Shown: piece after piece, positions 1 to 12,474 of the stretch | Layout of the letters: the number at the start of each line of letters is the position of its first letter | How positions within the stretch are numbered: position 1 is the first letter of the stretch | Source: Symsagittifera roscoffensis | Taxonomy: Eukaryota > Xenacoelomorpha > Acoela > Convolutidae | Direction: 5' to 3' | Length of the DNA: 64,000 nt | Assembly: GCF_963678635.1 (NCBI RefSeq) | Contig: NC_087068.1 | Coordinates: forward strand, 38,961,649 to 39,025,648 | The notes under the pieces: generated by a model | What the model was told of the DNA's origin: nothing | Databases searched by the model: none | Seen by the model: the letters and a program-made list of their open reading frames with translations, nothing else | Program-made: the position numbers and the translations under genes

Positions 1-680
1 TCACGCAATGCCAAGCACAAACGGGTAAAATCTGCGCTTATTAACCCATTGTTGAGATCCATTACTTTGTCACAACTCAAGATGGAAAGATTTTGGAGCA
101 GAATCAATTCACCCTGACAATAAGCGTGATTAAAAACTGGAAAATTTTGAGAAAATTAAATACCCAAATTAGATATTTGGCCAGACGCCCTTATTTTTTT
201 AAAAATGTCACAGTTAAAATAATTGTTCTACTTTGACCTCAAGACAGCAATAATGTTCAAGTTTTTGTAAAAAAAAAAACCGTATTAACTTGTTAGTTGG
301 AAAGCTAAAATTCATCTGGAAAAAAAACACAACGACAATTATAGCGTTTCTTCAAAAATTGGAGCAATTAATTGTTTTTATGGGACTTTCAAGTCAATTC
401 CAATAGCAATGAAATTTTCCAAAATGCGAGAAAAAATAGCTTCAAAATGACGTTTCTTAAACATATTTTTTCTTTGCAGTCTGATTCACTTCTCAAAAGT
501 CTTCTTTAAATTAAATCAATCAACCCTTTGATGTGCATTTTTGCTGTTTAATTTTGCATTAACAACACCCAATTCGAGCTTTTAATCCCCATTTCATGAT
601 TAAAAAAATCAAGAAAAATTAGTCTTTCTTTTCATGAAAGTTCTGATTAGGCTCTGGGGCCGCAACTTTTTTCTATCTTC
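1..680. other. Non-coding, nothing recognised
   Basis: AT-rich sequence with short homopolymer runs. No open frame, RNA gene or repeat that I can match to the rest of the window. Confidence 0.5.
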
Positions 681-925
681 ATGACACCGCTGCGTGAAGT
701 TCTCATGAAAACAAGTTCCGCAAAGCAGACTTTCCAAACGACTCTCTTTTATGTAGCCAAAGCTCAGAAAAATCTCAATCAAGTTGTCAACTGGTTCGAA
801 AAAGCAGGTCTCGTTATAAACATGGAGAGGAATGAAACAGAATTTATCCTTGTAAGTAGCAAAGGAAAATACCAAAAATACTTACCTAAAGTCACTGTAC
901 AAAGATCAGAAAAAGTAATGATACC
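681..925 (+). mobile_element. Non-LTR retrotransposon fragment, RT palm/thumb part
   Basis: The plus-strand frame reads a block typical of non-LTR reverse transcriptases just downstream of the catalytic FADD box. It contains TLFYVAKAQKNLNQVVNWFE, then the AGLVINMERNETEF segment that in CR1/Jockey-type RTs is WFxxNxLxxNxxKTxxM. Only about 80 codons survive, and the catalytic Asp pair is not included. At about 925 it abuts another RT fragment in the opposite orientation that carries the preceding part of the domain. It is a dead relic; exact clade assignment is not possible by eye. Confidence 0.7.
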
Positions 926-1330
926 AGGATGAACTCTTGAGGCACGCCACTTGATACAGGAAGTTGGTGGAATATAACCACAGTCGACCTCTACAAACTG
1001 GTTTCTGTTTGTTAGGTAGCAGTTAAGAATTTCGAATGACTTCCATCTCTCGCCTAGTTTGAATAGTTTGGATAGCAAAATATTGTGATCTATTTTTATC
1101 GAAGGCCTTCGAATAGTCAAGACACAACAGCTCCACTCCATTCTCAATAATTACTGTACTTGAAAAGGTTTCGCCTAGTTACTTCAATAATTAGGTGATG
1201 GTCGATTTGTTATTCTGGAAACCAAACTGGTTGTCGCTACGTACTCGTGTAAAGGATCGAATAAAGATTTTTCATAAATTTTGGAAGACGACAGGATTTT
1301 AAAGTTAGAGCGATATTCGTCCAAAATGTG
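925..1330 (-). mobile_element. Non-LTR retrotransposon fragment, RT fingers/palm, inverted
   Basis: Read on the minus strand, pieces of a reverse transcriptase appear in the right order but in shifting frames: SKIYEKSLFDPL (usual form SKIYEKLL), NQFGFQNNKST (usual form NQFGFRxxxST), SKAFDK followed by IDHNILLSKLFKLG, then CYLTNRNQFVEV and KWRASRVHPG, which corresponds to the VPQGSVLGP region. At least two frameshifts are needed. The fragment ends just before the catalytic FADD box, while the adjacent plus-strand fragment begins just after it. They may be two parts of one element separated by an inversion. Confidence 0.7.
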
Positions 1331-2014
1331 CCTGATTTTTTTGGGAATACGAACATCAGATGACCCATTATCGTCAATTTTAGGACTTATTCAACAGTTT
1401 ATGGGAATAAAAATCAGGGCGGAAGATATTGCAGCTTGTCGTCATGTACCGAGTGCAAATATGAACAAGCCAGTTATTGTCAAATTCATTTATAATCATC
1501 AGAGGGACAGAATTTGGCGAAATAGAGCGTCTTTGAAAAATTATGGGCTTACGAAAAAAGTTTATATTGTGGAACGGTTAGCGGATCATGACAAGCAGGT
1601 TATTGAACATTGTAAGCAGGTCAATGTAGAGTATGTTACAAACAATTGCCTATGGTGCGAGTAGAGGGCGTGCTGAAAAAAGTCGATAGCAAAACGATGT
1701 TGACATGATTTTGCAGAATGGAAGTGTTGATAAAGATGTACAGATGCATGTGTATAGTGGATCTACTCAGGGGTGATAGCTTTGCTGGTTCTAATTCAAA
1801 TACTGCATTTCCTACTAGTGGAGAGAAAGGTAAAACTTTGAGTAAATTTTATGTTGGAAAGCGCAAACATGATAAGGATGACAACAAACTGGACCGTCTG
1901 TGTAGCTTGTTGGAAACAGTAATTGAGCATGTGTCTCCTCCTGCTAAAAAAAGCATTGGTCTACGTGGACCGCAGTGTATTACAAATGATGAGGAAAGTA
2001 ACGCGGGAACTTAA
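1330..2014 (+). pseudogene. LINE ORF1-like protein, broken
   Basis: The frame has the pattern of ORF1 proteins of animal LINEs: an initial IFLGIRTSDD strand, then DIAACRHVP (usual form I..CHRVG), KPVIVKF, and a DRIWRNRASLKNYG block (usual form RD.VW..R..LK). This resembles the RRM-like Transposase_22 domain that binds RNA. A stop at about 1,662-1,664 ends the frame, and a different frame from 1,718 to 2,014 carries a basic C-terminal stretch (KFYVGKRKHDKDDNKLDRLC). The beginning overlaps, on the opposite strand, the end of the inverted RT fragment, so the true left border is uncertain by some tens of bases. Confidence 0.6.
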
Positions 2015-2079
2015 ATACTATATAATAAGCTTCTTGCTTCAAATTTTCTGTTATTTTTGGGAAACCTAATGGAAGCAAA

Positions 2080-2786
2080 TATTGGGGGAAAAGAGGGTGT
2101 GCTTTTTCTTAGTATAAGATCACTCAGAATACATCATGACCAGCTATGTGTTTTGTTTGATCACTCAAAAAAAAACCATTAGTTATAGCTTTATGCGAGA
2201 CATGGCTAACTGACAATGATTTTTTGGATTTTTTTCAGTTGGATGGGTATCCAAAAGGGGTTTTTAAAAATAGGCAAAAAGGGGTGGCGGTGTAGTTTTT
2301 TTCGTCAGAACGGGAGTTGTATTTATTCTTCAGGATTTAAAATCTGATTAGGAGTATCTTACCATAACTATTTAGAACAAATTAACTTATTTTAACATAT
2401 GCACGGTCTATAGATCACCTAATCAAACATGATCAACTTTTTTAGAAAATCTGGATTATCTATTAAATGAACTTCGACTATTAAAAGGAAATCCAGTTAT
2501 TGTGGGAGATTTTAATTTTGATATTCTTGCCAAGGATGAAAAACCAGAAGTGTTAAGATATAAAACGCTTTTAAAGTCTTTTGATTTGGATTTTTGTTTG
2601 AGTGAACCAACTAGAGTTACTGAAATTAAGGCAACGTGCAATGACCACTTTATAACCGAAGATTTTTATCCGGTGACAGTTATCAAAACCATAATTAGTG
2701 ATCACTATGCATTGTTGGGTGAATTGCCGTTTTCGGTTGAAATGCCTGGCAAAACTGTTATTTGTACCAAAAATTTTCAAAACTGA
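2080..2786 (+). pseudogene. AP-type endonuclease domain of the LINE, broken
   Basis: This is an exonuclease-endonuclease-phosphatase fold that would nick target DNA for target-primed reverse transcription. Visible motifs are SIRSLRIHHDQL near 2,110, ALCETWLTDND with the catalytic Glu at about 2,197-2,199, GDFNFDIL near 2,505 and SDHYALLGE near 2,700, which carries the Asp-His pair of the active site. The N-terminal half is shifted out of frame around 2,160-2,290, and a stop lies near 2,350. The C-terminal half from 2,502 is open for 94 codons. Confidence 0.75.
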
Positions 2787-2899
2787 AGATTGATGACAAC
2801 CTACTTAAGTTATTATTTCTTCTACATGTCGAATTGGAAAAGTTGAGTGATAAGGAATCAGTAAATACAAAAATCCACGGTTTAACTTATTCAATGATT

Positions 2900-4889
2900 A
2901 ATGTTTTTGATAAGTTTTGTCCTTTGAAACCAATTGATTTTACAAAACATTTGAAAAAATCTTGCATTTCCAACAATGTGAAACAAATATGCAAATAACG
3001 AGACGTTGCTCACAAAACAATGGTAACACTTCCGAACGATGAAACAAAACCGAAATTCAAAAAATTGAGAAATGAGGCAAAAAAGCTGATTATGACGGAA
3101 AAAAGAAAGTTTTATGACAACCAACTTGGAAGTTGTTATGATTCCGAAAAAATGTTTCAAGTTTTCAATAATTTTTGTGGGAAAAAGAAATCCAATTTTT
3201 GCAAATTAGAGGTGAATGAAATGAATATATTTTTTGCTACCATTGGACCCACACTTTCAAAAAACTTCGTGGAGTTTAAAGACAACAATAAATTTTCACG
3301 AAACTCTAATACTTTTGTTTTCTTTCCCACTGATGTTGATGAAATGACGAAGGTTATTAAGAACCTGATGAACAAAAACTCGACTGGTCATGATGGTTTG
3401 AGTAATTTAATGATTAAACTTTGTGCACCAGTCATTATGAAGCTCTTAGTTGTTTGTTTTAATGAAATGTTCGACTCGGAGTCTTTTCCGGACGATTGTA
3501 AAATAGCGAAAGTGACTGTATGTTCAAAAGTGGAAGTGAAATTGATTTTGGTGATTACCGACCCATCAGCCTTCTATCAACTCTAAGCAAAATTTTTGAA
3601 AAATTAATTTAAAGAAGAATGGTCAAATTTTTACATAAGTATAAAATTCTTTGCCCTGAACAGTTTGGCTTCAGAAAAAAAACATTCAAGTGTACAGGCA
3701 ATATCACGTATAGTCGAATATATGCGCTCAGTTTTGGAACGACGAGATAGTGGAGTGGCACTTTTTCTAGATTTTAAGAAAGGATTCGACACTGTCGATC
3801 ACGATATCTTAATCATTAAATTAGAGAAATATGGGTTCCGTGGTAAATTTTTAAATTTGTTGAAAAATTATTTAACTAACAGAGTACAATTTGTAAGTGA
3901 TGGTATCATAAATTCTTCATTTGAAAAAATAACTCGTGGAGTTCCCCAGGGTTCGGTTTTAGGTCCTTAATTGTTCTTGATTTTTATCAATGATATTTCA
4001 AATGTAACAAAGACATCCAAGATAAGCCTTTTTGCCGATGACACTGCTATTGTTGGTTCTGGTAAAACGAGAGCGTTTTTGAAAGAATTCAGAACAGATA
4101 CTCTGAGTCTAAATGACTGGTGTAATGACAACAAGTTATCGATTAATACAGACAAGAGTAAACTGATGGGTTTTGGTAAAACTATGCCTGATGCCTCTAT
4201 TTCCATTGCTGGTGAAAACATGGAATATAAAGAAAGTTTCAAATATTTGGGTGTTAAAATTGACAAAAAATTGAATTTTATTATGCAGACTGTAAAATTT
4301 TGCACGAAAATCCCAATTTAATGGTGTTTTATATCGAGGAAGATCTTGTTGCTCTAAACAGGCATTAATTAAGTTTTACATTGCATACGTGATTCCACTA
4401 ATTTCTTATGGCTTATTCGCTTATGGATGTACATCGAAATCAAACCTTGATAAAATTTACTTGGCACAGAAAAAAATCATAAGAACCATTTTCTTCCTTC
4501 GAAAGTATGATCATGTGTCGGAGTATTTTTCAAAATTCCAACTTCAGAGTGTACATGAAATTTTCATCAGCCAATTGTTTTCCGAGACAATTTTTCAGTT
4601 CCTGGGAAAATCGCCTTTAAAATTTTTGAATCTTGATTATGTAAAAACGCGTCGTAGTACCCGTTCGAATAGTTTAGGTTGTATACCCTTACTTTTGAGA
4701 AAATCAAAGATAGCACAAAATTCGGTTTCGTACAAAGTTGTGAAATGCTATAATTTCCTAATGTCAAATAACCTATTGCCTCTTAACCTTAACGAGTTTA
4801 CTGACAAACAGAAGAAAGACTTTTACGTAAAATTAAAAAAAGTGTACTTAAATGACAATCGATTACTTGTTGACATGTTTATAGGGTAA
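2900..4889 (+). pseudogene. Reverse transcriptase of the LINE, broken
   Basis: The RT motifs occur in order: NSTGHDGLSN near 3,380, then after a frameshift near 3,515 DYRPISLLSTLSKIFEKLI, then EQFGFRKKHSS near 3,660, LFLDFKKGFDTVDHD, NYLTNRVQF and RGVPQGSVLGP ending at 3,966. The catalytic box FADDT is at 4,031-4,045, followed by NDWCNDNKLSIN and SFKYLGVKIDKKLNF. A stop codon at 3,967-3,969 interrupts the LGPLLF motif; another follows EKLI near 3,609. A further frame from 4,389 to 4,889 carries the C-terminal region (SYGLFAYGCTSKSNL). The active-site residues remain but the gene cannot be translated as one protein. Confidence 0.85.
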
Positions 4890-5099
4890 ATTTCGTGTAC
4901 CCTCATATTTTAACTCGGTTTTGCTTTCACTCATTTATCTAGGTTGCCCTTAGGTTACTGCTAGTTGAGCTGTACTGCCCGTACAGTAACCTTGATGCAG
5001 TTTTTAAGTACACATATGTGATCTTTATACTGTCTCTAAATTCAAATTCAAAATGCCATTTGGTGAGCGGCGCATCAATCCCAGAAATGATTTAAGTCA

Positions 5100-5825
5100 G
5101 ATTGCAGGCTGCAATTGTTCTTTGTTTTGTGGACTTCAAAATTTACAAGTCAACGGCGAAACTGTAAATGCTAGAGATCAAGTTGTCTGGGAGGTCGATA
5201 AACTAAGATAATGAGTGCAATTTTTCAAAATCTGTGAGGATTTTGGGAAATATTCTTGATGATAATATGCTGATGACCAATCATAATAATAGTGTTTGCT
5301 TAAGTTGTTTTTATCAGTTGCGGAAATTGTACTCCATTAGATATTACCTCAGCTGTAAGAACCGAAGCAATTTAGCAAGAACTCTATTATTTTCAAGTTT
5401 AGACTACCCCAATAGTTTGTATGCTTTCCTGTCGAAAAACAACAAAGTGCACAAAACAGTGCATTTCGATTTGACTACCAGGTGTCAAAATCAAACAGTA
5501 TCACCCTTTTTCTACAAAATTTACAGTGTTGTGCTACCTGTTGAGCATAAAAATTTCAAAGTTCTGATTTAACGCATAAAACATTATTTGCACTTGAAAA
5601 TATACTATTTTAACTAACTCAAAAACTGAAAGCAACTGATCAAATTCCAACCGACTCGTTCTGCCCAAAGTGAAATCAGCATAAGGAAACAGGCATTTTT
5701 TGCGGGCCGTATCTTCGGAGTCAGCTGCCAATGATATTGAGAATTGAGAAATTGTTCGAAATATTCAAAGCTAGTCTCAAAACACAGCTTTTTGGATTGT
5801 AATTGTACGCTGGTGCATAGCTGAA
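5100..5825 (+). mobile_element. Second non-LTR fragment, CR1/L2-like RT C-terminus
   Basis: A different LINE tail begins here. The frame 5,234-5,572 contains RILGNILDDNM, then YQLRKLYSIRYYLS and LFSSLDYPNSLYAFL, the typical LGVxLDxxL / LRxIRxYL / SxLDYCNSLY series of CR1 and L2 elements. LPVEHKNFKVLI matches the LPVxxRIxFKxL block. After stops near 5,570 the reading continues with PTRSAQSEISIRKQAFFAG and, in another frame, FEIFKASLKTQLFGL near 5,760-5,795, the usual SLxxFKxxLKTHLF end. It is 5'-truncated and disrupted, and not the same copy as the upstream element. Confidence 0.75.
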
Positions 5826-5829
5826 AAAC

Positions 5830-8487
5830 ACCTTGAAAATAGGCAAAACGTATGCGATACACAATGCGAAAGCCGCATTAGGCTCTGCTATCTGAAAACT
5901 GAAAAAAAGTTCAACATACAAAATGGTACTAAACACAAAAAAGAAAGCCGCCGTTGGGCTCTAATCATTTTGAGGTACAGTAAAATCGATTCTACGAACA
6001 AAAGATGTTGCCGAACACCAACGAAAACCAGAGTTGGTGTATAAACAAGCAGCTTATGATGATAGTGATGATGATTTATAACGCCGTGTTTGATTTCAGG
6101 TTGATTTCAACAACGAATAATTATATCCAAAAAGTATTCAGAAGCCTTTCAGAAAATTTGTATAGCGTCAATTCGCATAAAAAACTAGTAGAAGAGCCAA
6201 TTTGTAAAATTAAAGGAGAGGAGCTACAAAAAATAGCAGAAAATTACCAAATTTTCAAATCATCCGCCCCTTTCCCTTTTTTTCTGGAAAAATTTCTGAA
6301 AAGGATCCGGCCCTGCTGATAAACATGCATCAAGTGAACTCTTGATTTTTCGCAAAAATTCCAACTTTCACATAAACTACAAGTCAAAACCGTTTCTAGA
6401 ATTTTTTTTGTATTAGTTCTTGACAACAAGAATGTCTTTGGGTGGCGTTATCATTAAATTATTCGTTTCATTTTTCAAGGAAAACTGTCGTTTTCGATTA
6501 TACTGCTGTGGGTCGAACATACTTATCATTTTGATAACGTTTCAGGCATTGCTTCACACTTTATCATCAGAACACGAACAAAAACGACTCAATTTGAAAA
6601 CTAAGAAAGTTTTTGCAAGTGGTTTTTTTTTGTGGCCGGGTTTTTTTTGCTCAGCCGGCTATGTTTCTTTTAACTTATGATCAAAGATAAGTCATAGATG
6701 CAGGGGCGGATCTAGGATCTTCTCGAGGGGGGGGGCGAATTTTCAAAAAAAAAATTGTCGATTTTTTTTAGGCCGACCAAAATTGATTTTCTGAGCTAAA
6801 AGGGTGTTTTCAGGAACTTTTCGAAAAAATTTGACTGAAAAATTGCGTTTTTTCGGCTCGCGCTCCCCTTCAAAGTTAGTATATACTGGCGCCATAGGCG
6901 CATTTAGAAAAATTTTAGGGTCCTTCAGCCAAAAATGGATATCTCAAAATAGTACAAAGGGGGCTCTTTGGGTTATCAGGGTGTCGAATTCCTCATGTTT
7001 GTTGTATTTCAGATCAATTGATGTGATAAACTGAAAATAATATTTATGGACGTCATTACTTTACAAAGACAGGTAATGTCCTTACACTAATTTCATGAGC
7101 TTCCCTGGTTTTCGTATTCCTCATAGCTGAATGATTCTTAAGTTTCTGCGATAATCGCTCAAAAACCTTACCTGCTCGCAATTGTTGCTGTATAGAAGCA
7201 TAGAACCATAGACTCAACCAAAATAAAAACTAAAAGTTTTACTAAAATCATCTGACCAAATGCCATTTCAGAAAAGCGTGAAAAATATCCGAACGAGTAT
7301 CAACTAATAATTGGTTGTTATATAATTAATAATACCTCGGAACATCTGTTCTCAGATGGTGCGGAAAAAGCTTACATATATTTATTGTGGGAGGAATTTT
7401 TTGTTATATCGTATTTGGCTATACATTTTATATATCTAAAACTCCCAAATTATTTATGAGCTTTGGCATTTTTTTTCCTACAAAGTTTTTATTTATTTGG
7501 CAGTTTTTTGTCTGTATTGTCTGCGCGTCTCTTCAGTTGTCCATTTAATTACCGTGAAAATGTACGTCTGATAAAAAAAAAAGGCGGGTTTAGGAGGACA
7601 GACGCCACTCCTTCAGGAATTTCACCCCCTCACCACCCCCCTTTGGTACTGTTTTACGAAATCATTTTTGCACAACCGAGACATACACATTTCTACAGAC
7701 GCCAAGGGCGCCTTCCACGTCATAAGCACCTTCCACGTCGTTTTTGCCCATCCGTCGTGTCTTTGGCGCCAATAAATAGAAAATTTTGAAGAGGAATCGT
7801 GCTAGTTGTTTAAAGTGTTGTAAAAAAGGCAGAAAACTTCATTTATTTTGCTTTTTTTTGTTCCACAATTTTACCAATGACGCAAATTTTTTTGGCAAAT
7901 TCTTTAATGGAGAGCTCGGAAAAAATCAATTCGAACAACCTGAAAATGACTAATTATTCAAACAAACCACCTTTTTTTTTCAAACAAGCTACATCCGTTG
8001 CTAATATATTTGTGTCGCGTTAATTCCCGTAACTGGAGCAAAAACTCTGACTGCCTCTAATTAACCTAATGCATAACTCAAAACAATTTCCAGCGTCTTT
8101 TTTCTTGCGTTAATGCCTAACATTTAATAACACGAATGCGTTTTTAGAAGACCGTGGGTTTGAGCTTCAATTTTTTAGTAGAATGCGGCATTTTTTGAAT
8201 ATCTTATTTCTATTTAGATAATTTCTGCCGCCTTCGACGTCAAAAAATTTTGTGCAGTGTCGTTCAAAATCAAAGACAGTGCAGTTCAGAGAATCGAATA
8301 ATTGACAAAATCAGCCGAGGCTATAAAAATTATCTGATAATAGCAGAGATATTTGCTGAGACAGGTGAAAAATACACAATTATGGTCGAAGTTTCGACAA
8401 AAATTATGTATTCTTCTCATGTCTCAGCTCAATCAAACAAAAACAAGATCGAGCAAACAAAGGTTCAGTTTGTTCTGTATTTCAACT
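5830..8487. other. Non-coding stretch without recognised gene
   Basis: Open frames here are short, lack recognisable motifs and do not form a plausible exon series. The only structure I can support is the dispersed repeat at 6,700-6,800. A CT/CA-biased patch with the repeated words cgccttccacgtc / caccttccacgtc lies at about 7,707-7,745. Confidence 0.45.
6700..6800 (+). repeat. Dispersed repeat with GGGGCGGATCTAGGAT motif, copy 1
   Basis: The block starts with gcaggggcggatctaggat, passes a G-run and then reads tttcaaaaaaa...ttttttaggcc. Two related copies occur at 50,010-50,100 and 55,396-55,520. This identifies a dispersed family; the class of element is not clear. Confidence 0.6.
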
Positions 8488-8552
8488 AACTTAAACTGGA
8501 GCTTTTAGGTCAAATTCAAAGCAAATTTGAAGAGATTAGTGCCACCCCCATC
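8488..8552 (+). repeat. Array core 1 (partial)
   Basis: Contains acttaaactggagctttta, then a diverged middle and attagtgccacc. It marks the left end of the array; the ACTCGCC half is missing. Confidence 0.7.
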
Positions 8553-10078
8553 CACAACCATACACACCACACTCATACATATACACGCACGCACACACAC
8601 AAACACGCGCAAACGAACACAAACAAACACAAGCACTCACACACACACACACACACCCACACTCACACACACACAAACCAACGCAAAAACACATACATAC
8701 ACACGCATACAGAACGCACTGAGGCACGCACTCGGACACGCACACACACCGGCAAACACACATAATGACGCACACAACCACAAACACACAACACACACAT
8801 TAACACACATACTAAAACACACCCGCACAAACAAACTTTCGCACGCATGAACACATACAAACTCACATGCAAACACTCAACTACACACACATGAACACAC
8901 ACGAACACAAACACACGCGCATACACACGAACACACAAACTGGCATGTGCACACACACACACACACGCACAAACAGGCACACACATGCACACAATTCACA
9001 CACTCTCTCACTCACACACGCACAAGCACACGCACACGCACACGCACACGCACAAACACACACGCACACATATTCACACACTAACAAATACACACACACT
9101 AACAAATAAGCGAACGCACACACTAACACAGACACACCCACACACAAACCACCACACACAAACACACATGTGCATACGCATACAACACACAAACACACAC
9201 ACACATACACATACAACACACACTCAGGCACGCACACACACCGGCACACCCACACACAAATACACACAAACAAACACAATCACGCACACACACACACACA
9301 CTAACACACTTACCAACACACGCACACACACACAAACTTTCGCCTTTCGCACGCACGAACACATACAAACTCAAACACGCACGCACTCAATTACACACAC
9401 ACGCACACACGGGAACACAAACACACACGCACATACACACGTATACACAAACTCAAACGCGCACATACACAGGCACACAGAGGCACACACACACACACAC
9501 GCACACGCACAAGCGCACACACAGACACACACGCACAAACACATTCACCAAATAACAAATACACACACACTAACAAATAAGCACACGCACACACTAACAC
9601 AGACACACCCACACACAAACCAGCACACACACACACCCATGCACAAACATCCAACACACTCAGACACCCACGCACACCGACACACATACACATAAACACA
9701 CACACATGAACACACTAACTAACACACACATACGCACACACAAAATTTTGCTCGCATACGAACTCAAACACCCGTCCACACACACGCACATACTCAATTA
9801 CACACACACGCACACACCTGAACACAATCACACGCACGCACGCACACACCCGCACGCACACACATGCACACGCGCCACAAACTAGCACACACACACATAA
9901 ACACGCACAAACACATTCACCCGAACTTAATTACACACGCAGGCACACACACACACGCACAATCACACACTTGAAAATAAAGGCACACACCCATACAAAT
10001 ATGCACACGCGCACAAAAACACATTTACTCACGCACTCACGTTTTCTTAAACACAAAGCACACGCACATACATATAGA

Positions 10079-10218
10079 ACTTGATTCCCTCGCCAAACAA
10101 AGAAAAGAACCTTCTTCCTCTATTTTAAATCAATCTACCCTCTCTTTAACTTAAACTGAAGCTTTTGGGTCAAACTCTTACATTAATCGAACAAATTAGT
10201 GCCATCCCATCAACACAC
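10079..10218 (+). repeat. Array core 2
   Basis: Full core: CTCGCCAAACAAA, then CTCTATTTTAA, CTCTCTTTAACTTAAACT, GAGCTTTTGGGTCAAACTC in diverged form, ATTAATCGAACA and TTAGTGCCATCC. Confidence 0.8.
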
Positions 10219-11020
10219 GTTCACACCAATAACACATAAGAAGAAAGGCACGCACGCACGCATACATAATCATACTCACACACACGAAAACGCTCAGGCA
10301 CACTGACAATCACACGCATTTACACACTTACAAACAAATACACGCACGCACTTTATGACACAGCAACAAACGGAGGCACGCAAACACGGACCACACAATC
10401 ACACACGCACAAACACACACAAAAACACACGCACACTCACAATTACGCGCAAACACACACTTACAAACAAGCACACGCACGCAATCCATCACACAGCCAC
10501 AAACAAACGCACGCAAACACGCACTACAAAGTCACACACGCACACATGCACGTACACTTGCACAAACACACACACAAATACACGCACTCACAAACACTCA
10601 CACACACATACTCACACTCACAAAAAAAACACTCACACTCACACTCACAAAATACTCACACTCACAAAAAAAACGCAACATGCACGTACACTTGCACAAA
10701 CACACACACAAATACACGCACTCACAAACACTCACACACACATACTCACACTCACAAAAAAACAGAAGCAAAAATTCTCAAACACACATAAGCATATACA
10801 CACACACAAAGACACTCACCCGAACTTAATTAAACACGCAGGCACACACACACACACGCAGGCACACACACACGCGCAGTATCTCACACTAACAATAAAG
10901 GCACACACCCATACAAATATGCACCCACACACTTACAAACATACTTGCGCACACACACACACATTTACTCACGCACTCACATATTCTTAAACGCAAAGCA
11001 CACGCACTTACATATAAAAC

Positions 11021-11152
11021 TTGAGTCACTCGCCAATCAAAAAAAAAGAATTATATTCCTCTATTTTAATTACCTTAACTCGCTCTCTCTTTAACTTAAA
11101 CTGGAGCTTTTGGGTCAATCTCTTACATTAATTGAACACATTAATGCCATCT
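11021..11152 (+). repeat. Array core 3
   Basis: Full core beginning ttgagtcactcgccaatca and ending attaatgccatct; 942 bp downstream of core 2. Confidence 0.8.
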
Positions 11153-11740
11153 CATCAACACACGTTCACACGAATCACACATACAAATAAAGGCACGAAC
11201 GCACGCATACATAATCATACTCACACACACGAAGACACACAAGCACACTGACAATCACACGCAATTACACACTTACAAACAAGCACACGCATGCACTCCA
11301 TCACACAGCCACAAACACGCTCCACATAATCACACACGCACAAACACTCACACAAACACACGCACACAAACACAAAAGCACGCTCACAAAAAATCACTTT
11401 TACAAACAAACAAAAACGCACACACACATAGGCACGCACACACGCACGTACCTTTGCACAAACACACACAATTATACGCACTCACAAACACTCACACACA
11501 CACTCACACTCACACTCACAAAAAAAAGTTCTCACACACAGCACACACACACACAAACATACTCACCCGCACTTAATTAAACACACAGGCACACACACGC
11601 ACAATCACACACTAGCAAATAAAGGCACACACCCATACAAGTGTGCACACACACAATTACAAACACACGCGCGCACACACACATTTACTCACGCACTCAC
11701 ATATTCTCAAACACAAAGCAGACGCACACACAGATAGAAT

Positions 11741-11867
11741 TTGAGTCACTCGCCGAACAAAAAAAAGAACTTGATTCCTCAATTTTAATTCGCTTTAACC
11801 TCTCTTCAACTTAAACTGGAGCTTTTAGGTCAAACTCTTACATTAATCGAACACATTAATGCCATCC
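11741..11867 (+). repeat. Array core 4
   Basis: Full core beginning ttgagtcactcgccgaaca; 720 bp after core 3. Confidence 0.8.
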
Positions 11868-12474
11868 AGTCAACCCATGTTCACACCAATCACACATACA
11901 AATAAAGGCACGCACGCACGCATACATAATCATACTCTCACACACGAACACACACACGAACACTCACAATCACACGCATTTACATACTTACAAACAAACA
12001 CACGCACGCACTCCATCACACAGCCACAAACAAAAGCACGCAAACACGCATCACACAATCACACACGCACAAACACTCACACAAACGCACGCACACAAAC
12101 ACACAGCCACGCAGGAAACCTGCACACACATTTACAAAGAAACACAATTGCATACAAACACACTCACGCACACACGCAAAAACATACACAAAAACACAAA
12201 CACAAAACACACACACACTCACAAACAGACATACACACTCTCACACAGTCACACACTCACAAACACTCACACAAACACACGCACACAAACACACAACCAC
12301 GCAAAAAACTACAAACACTTACAAAGAAACACAAATGCATACAAACACACACAAGCACACTCACAATCACACGAATTTACATATTTACAAACAAACACAC
12401 GCACGCACTCCATCACACAGCCACAAACGAAAGCACGCAAACATGCACCACACAATCACACATGCACATACACT

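Larger units (their letters stand above)
1330..5040 (+). mobile_element. Nearly complete but inactive non-LTR retrotransposon (ORF1, endonuclease, RT)
   Basis: Three protein regions follow in the normal LINE order on the plus strand: an ORF1-like nucleic-acid-binding region (about 1,330-2,014), an apurinic-type endonuclease (about 2,080-2,786) and a reverse transcriptase (about 2,900-4,889). A short untranslated tail ends near 5,040 with no clear poly-A. Presence of an AP endonuclease and of FADD and VPQGSVLGP motifs places it in the Jockey/CR1/L2 group rather than among restriction-endonuclease LINEs. Multiple stops and frameshifts make it non-functional. Target-site duplications were not identified. 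Confidence 0.8.

Noticed and set aside
1281-1330. ORF1 of the LINE starting at an ATG-like codon near 1,281
   Set aside because: The first part is antisense to recognisable RT motifs of the inverted fragment (SKIYEKS), so the element border is placed near 1,330 instead.
6005-7789. Short open frames between the LINE remnants and the CA array
   Set aside because: No motif, no repeat support and low-complexity content; lengths are within chance for this composition.
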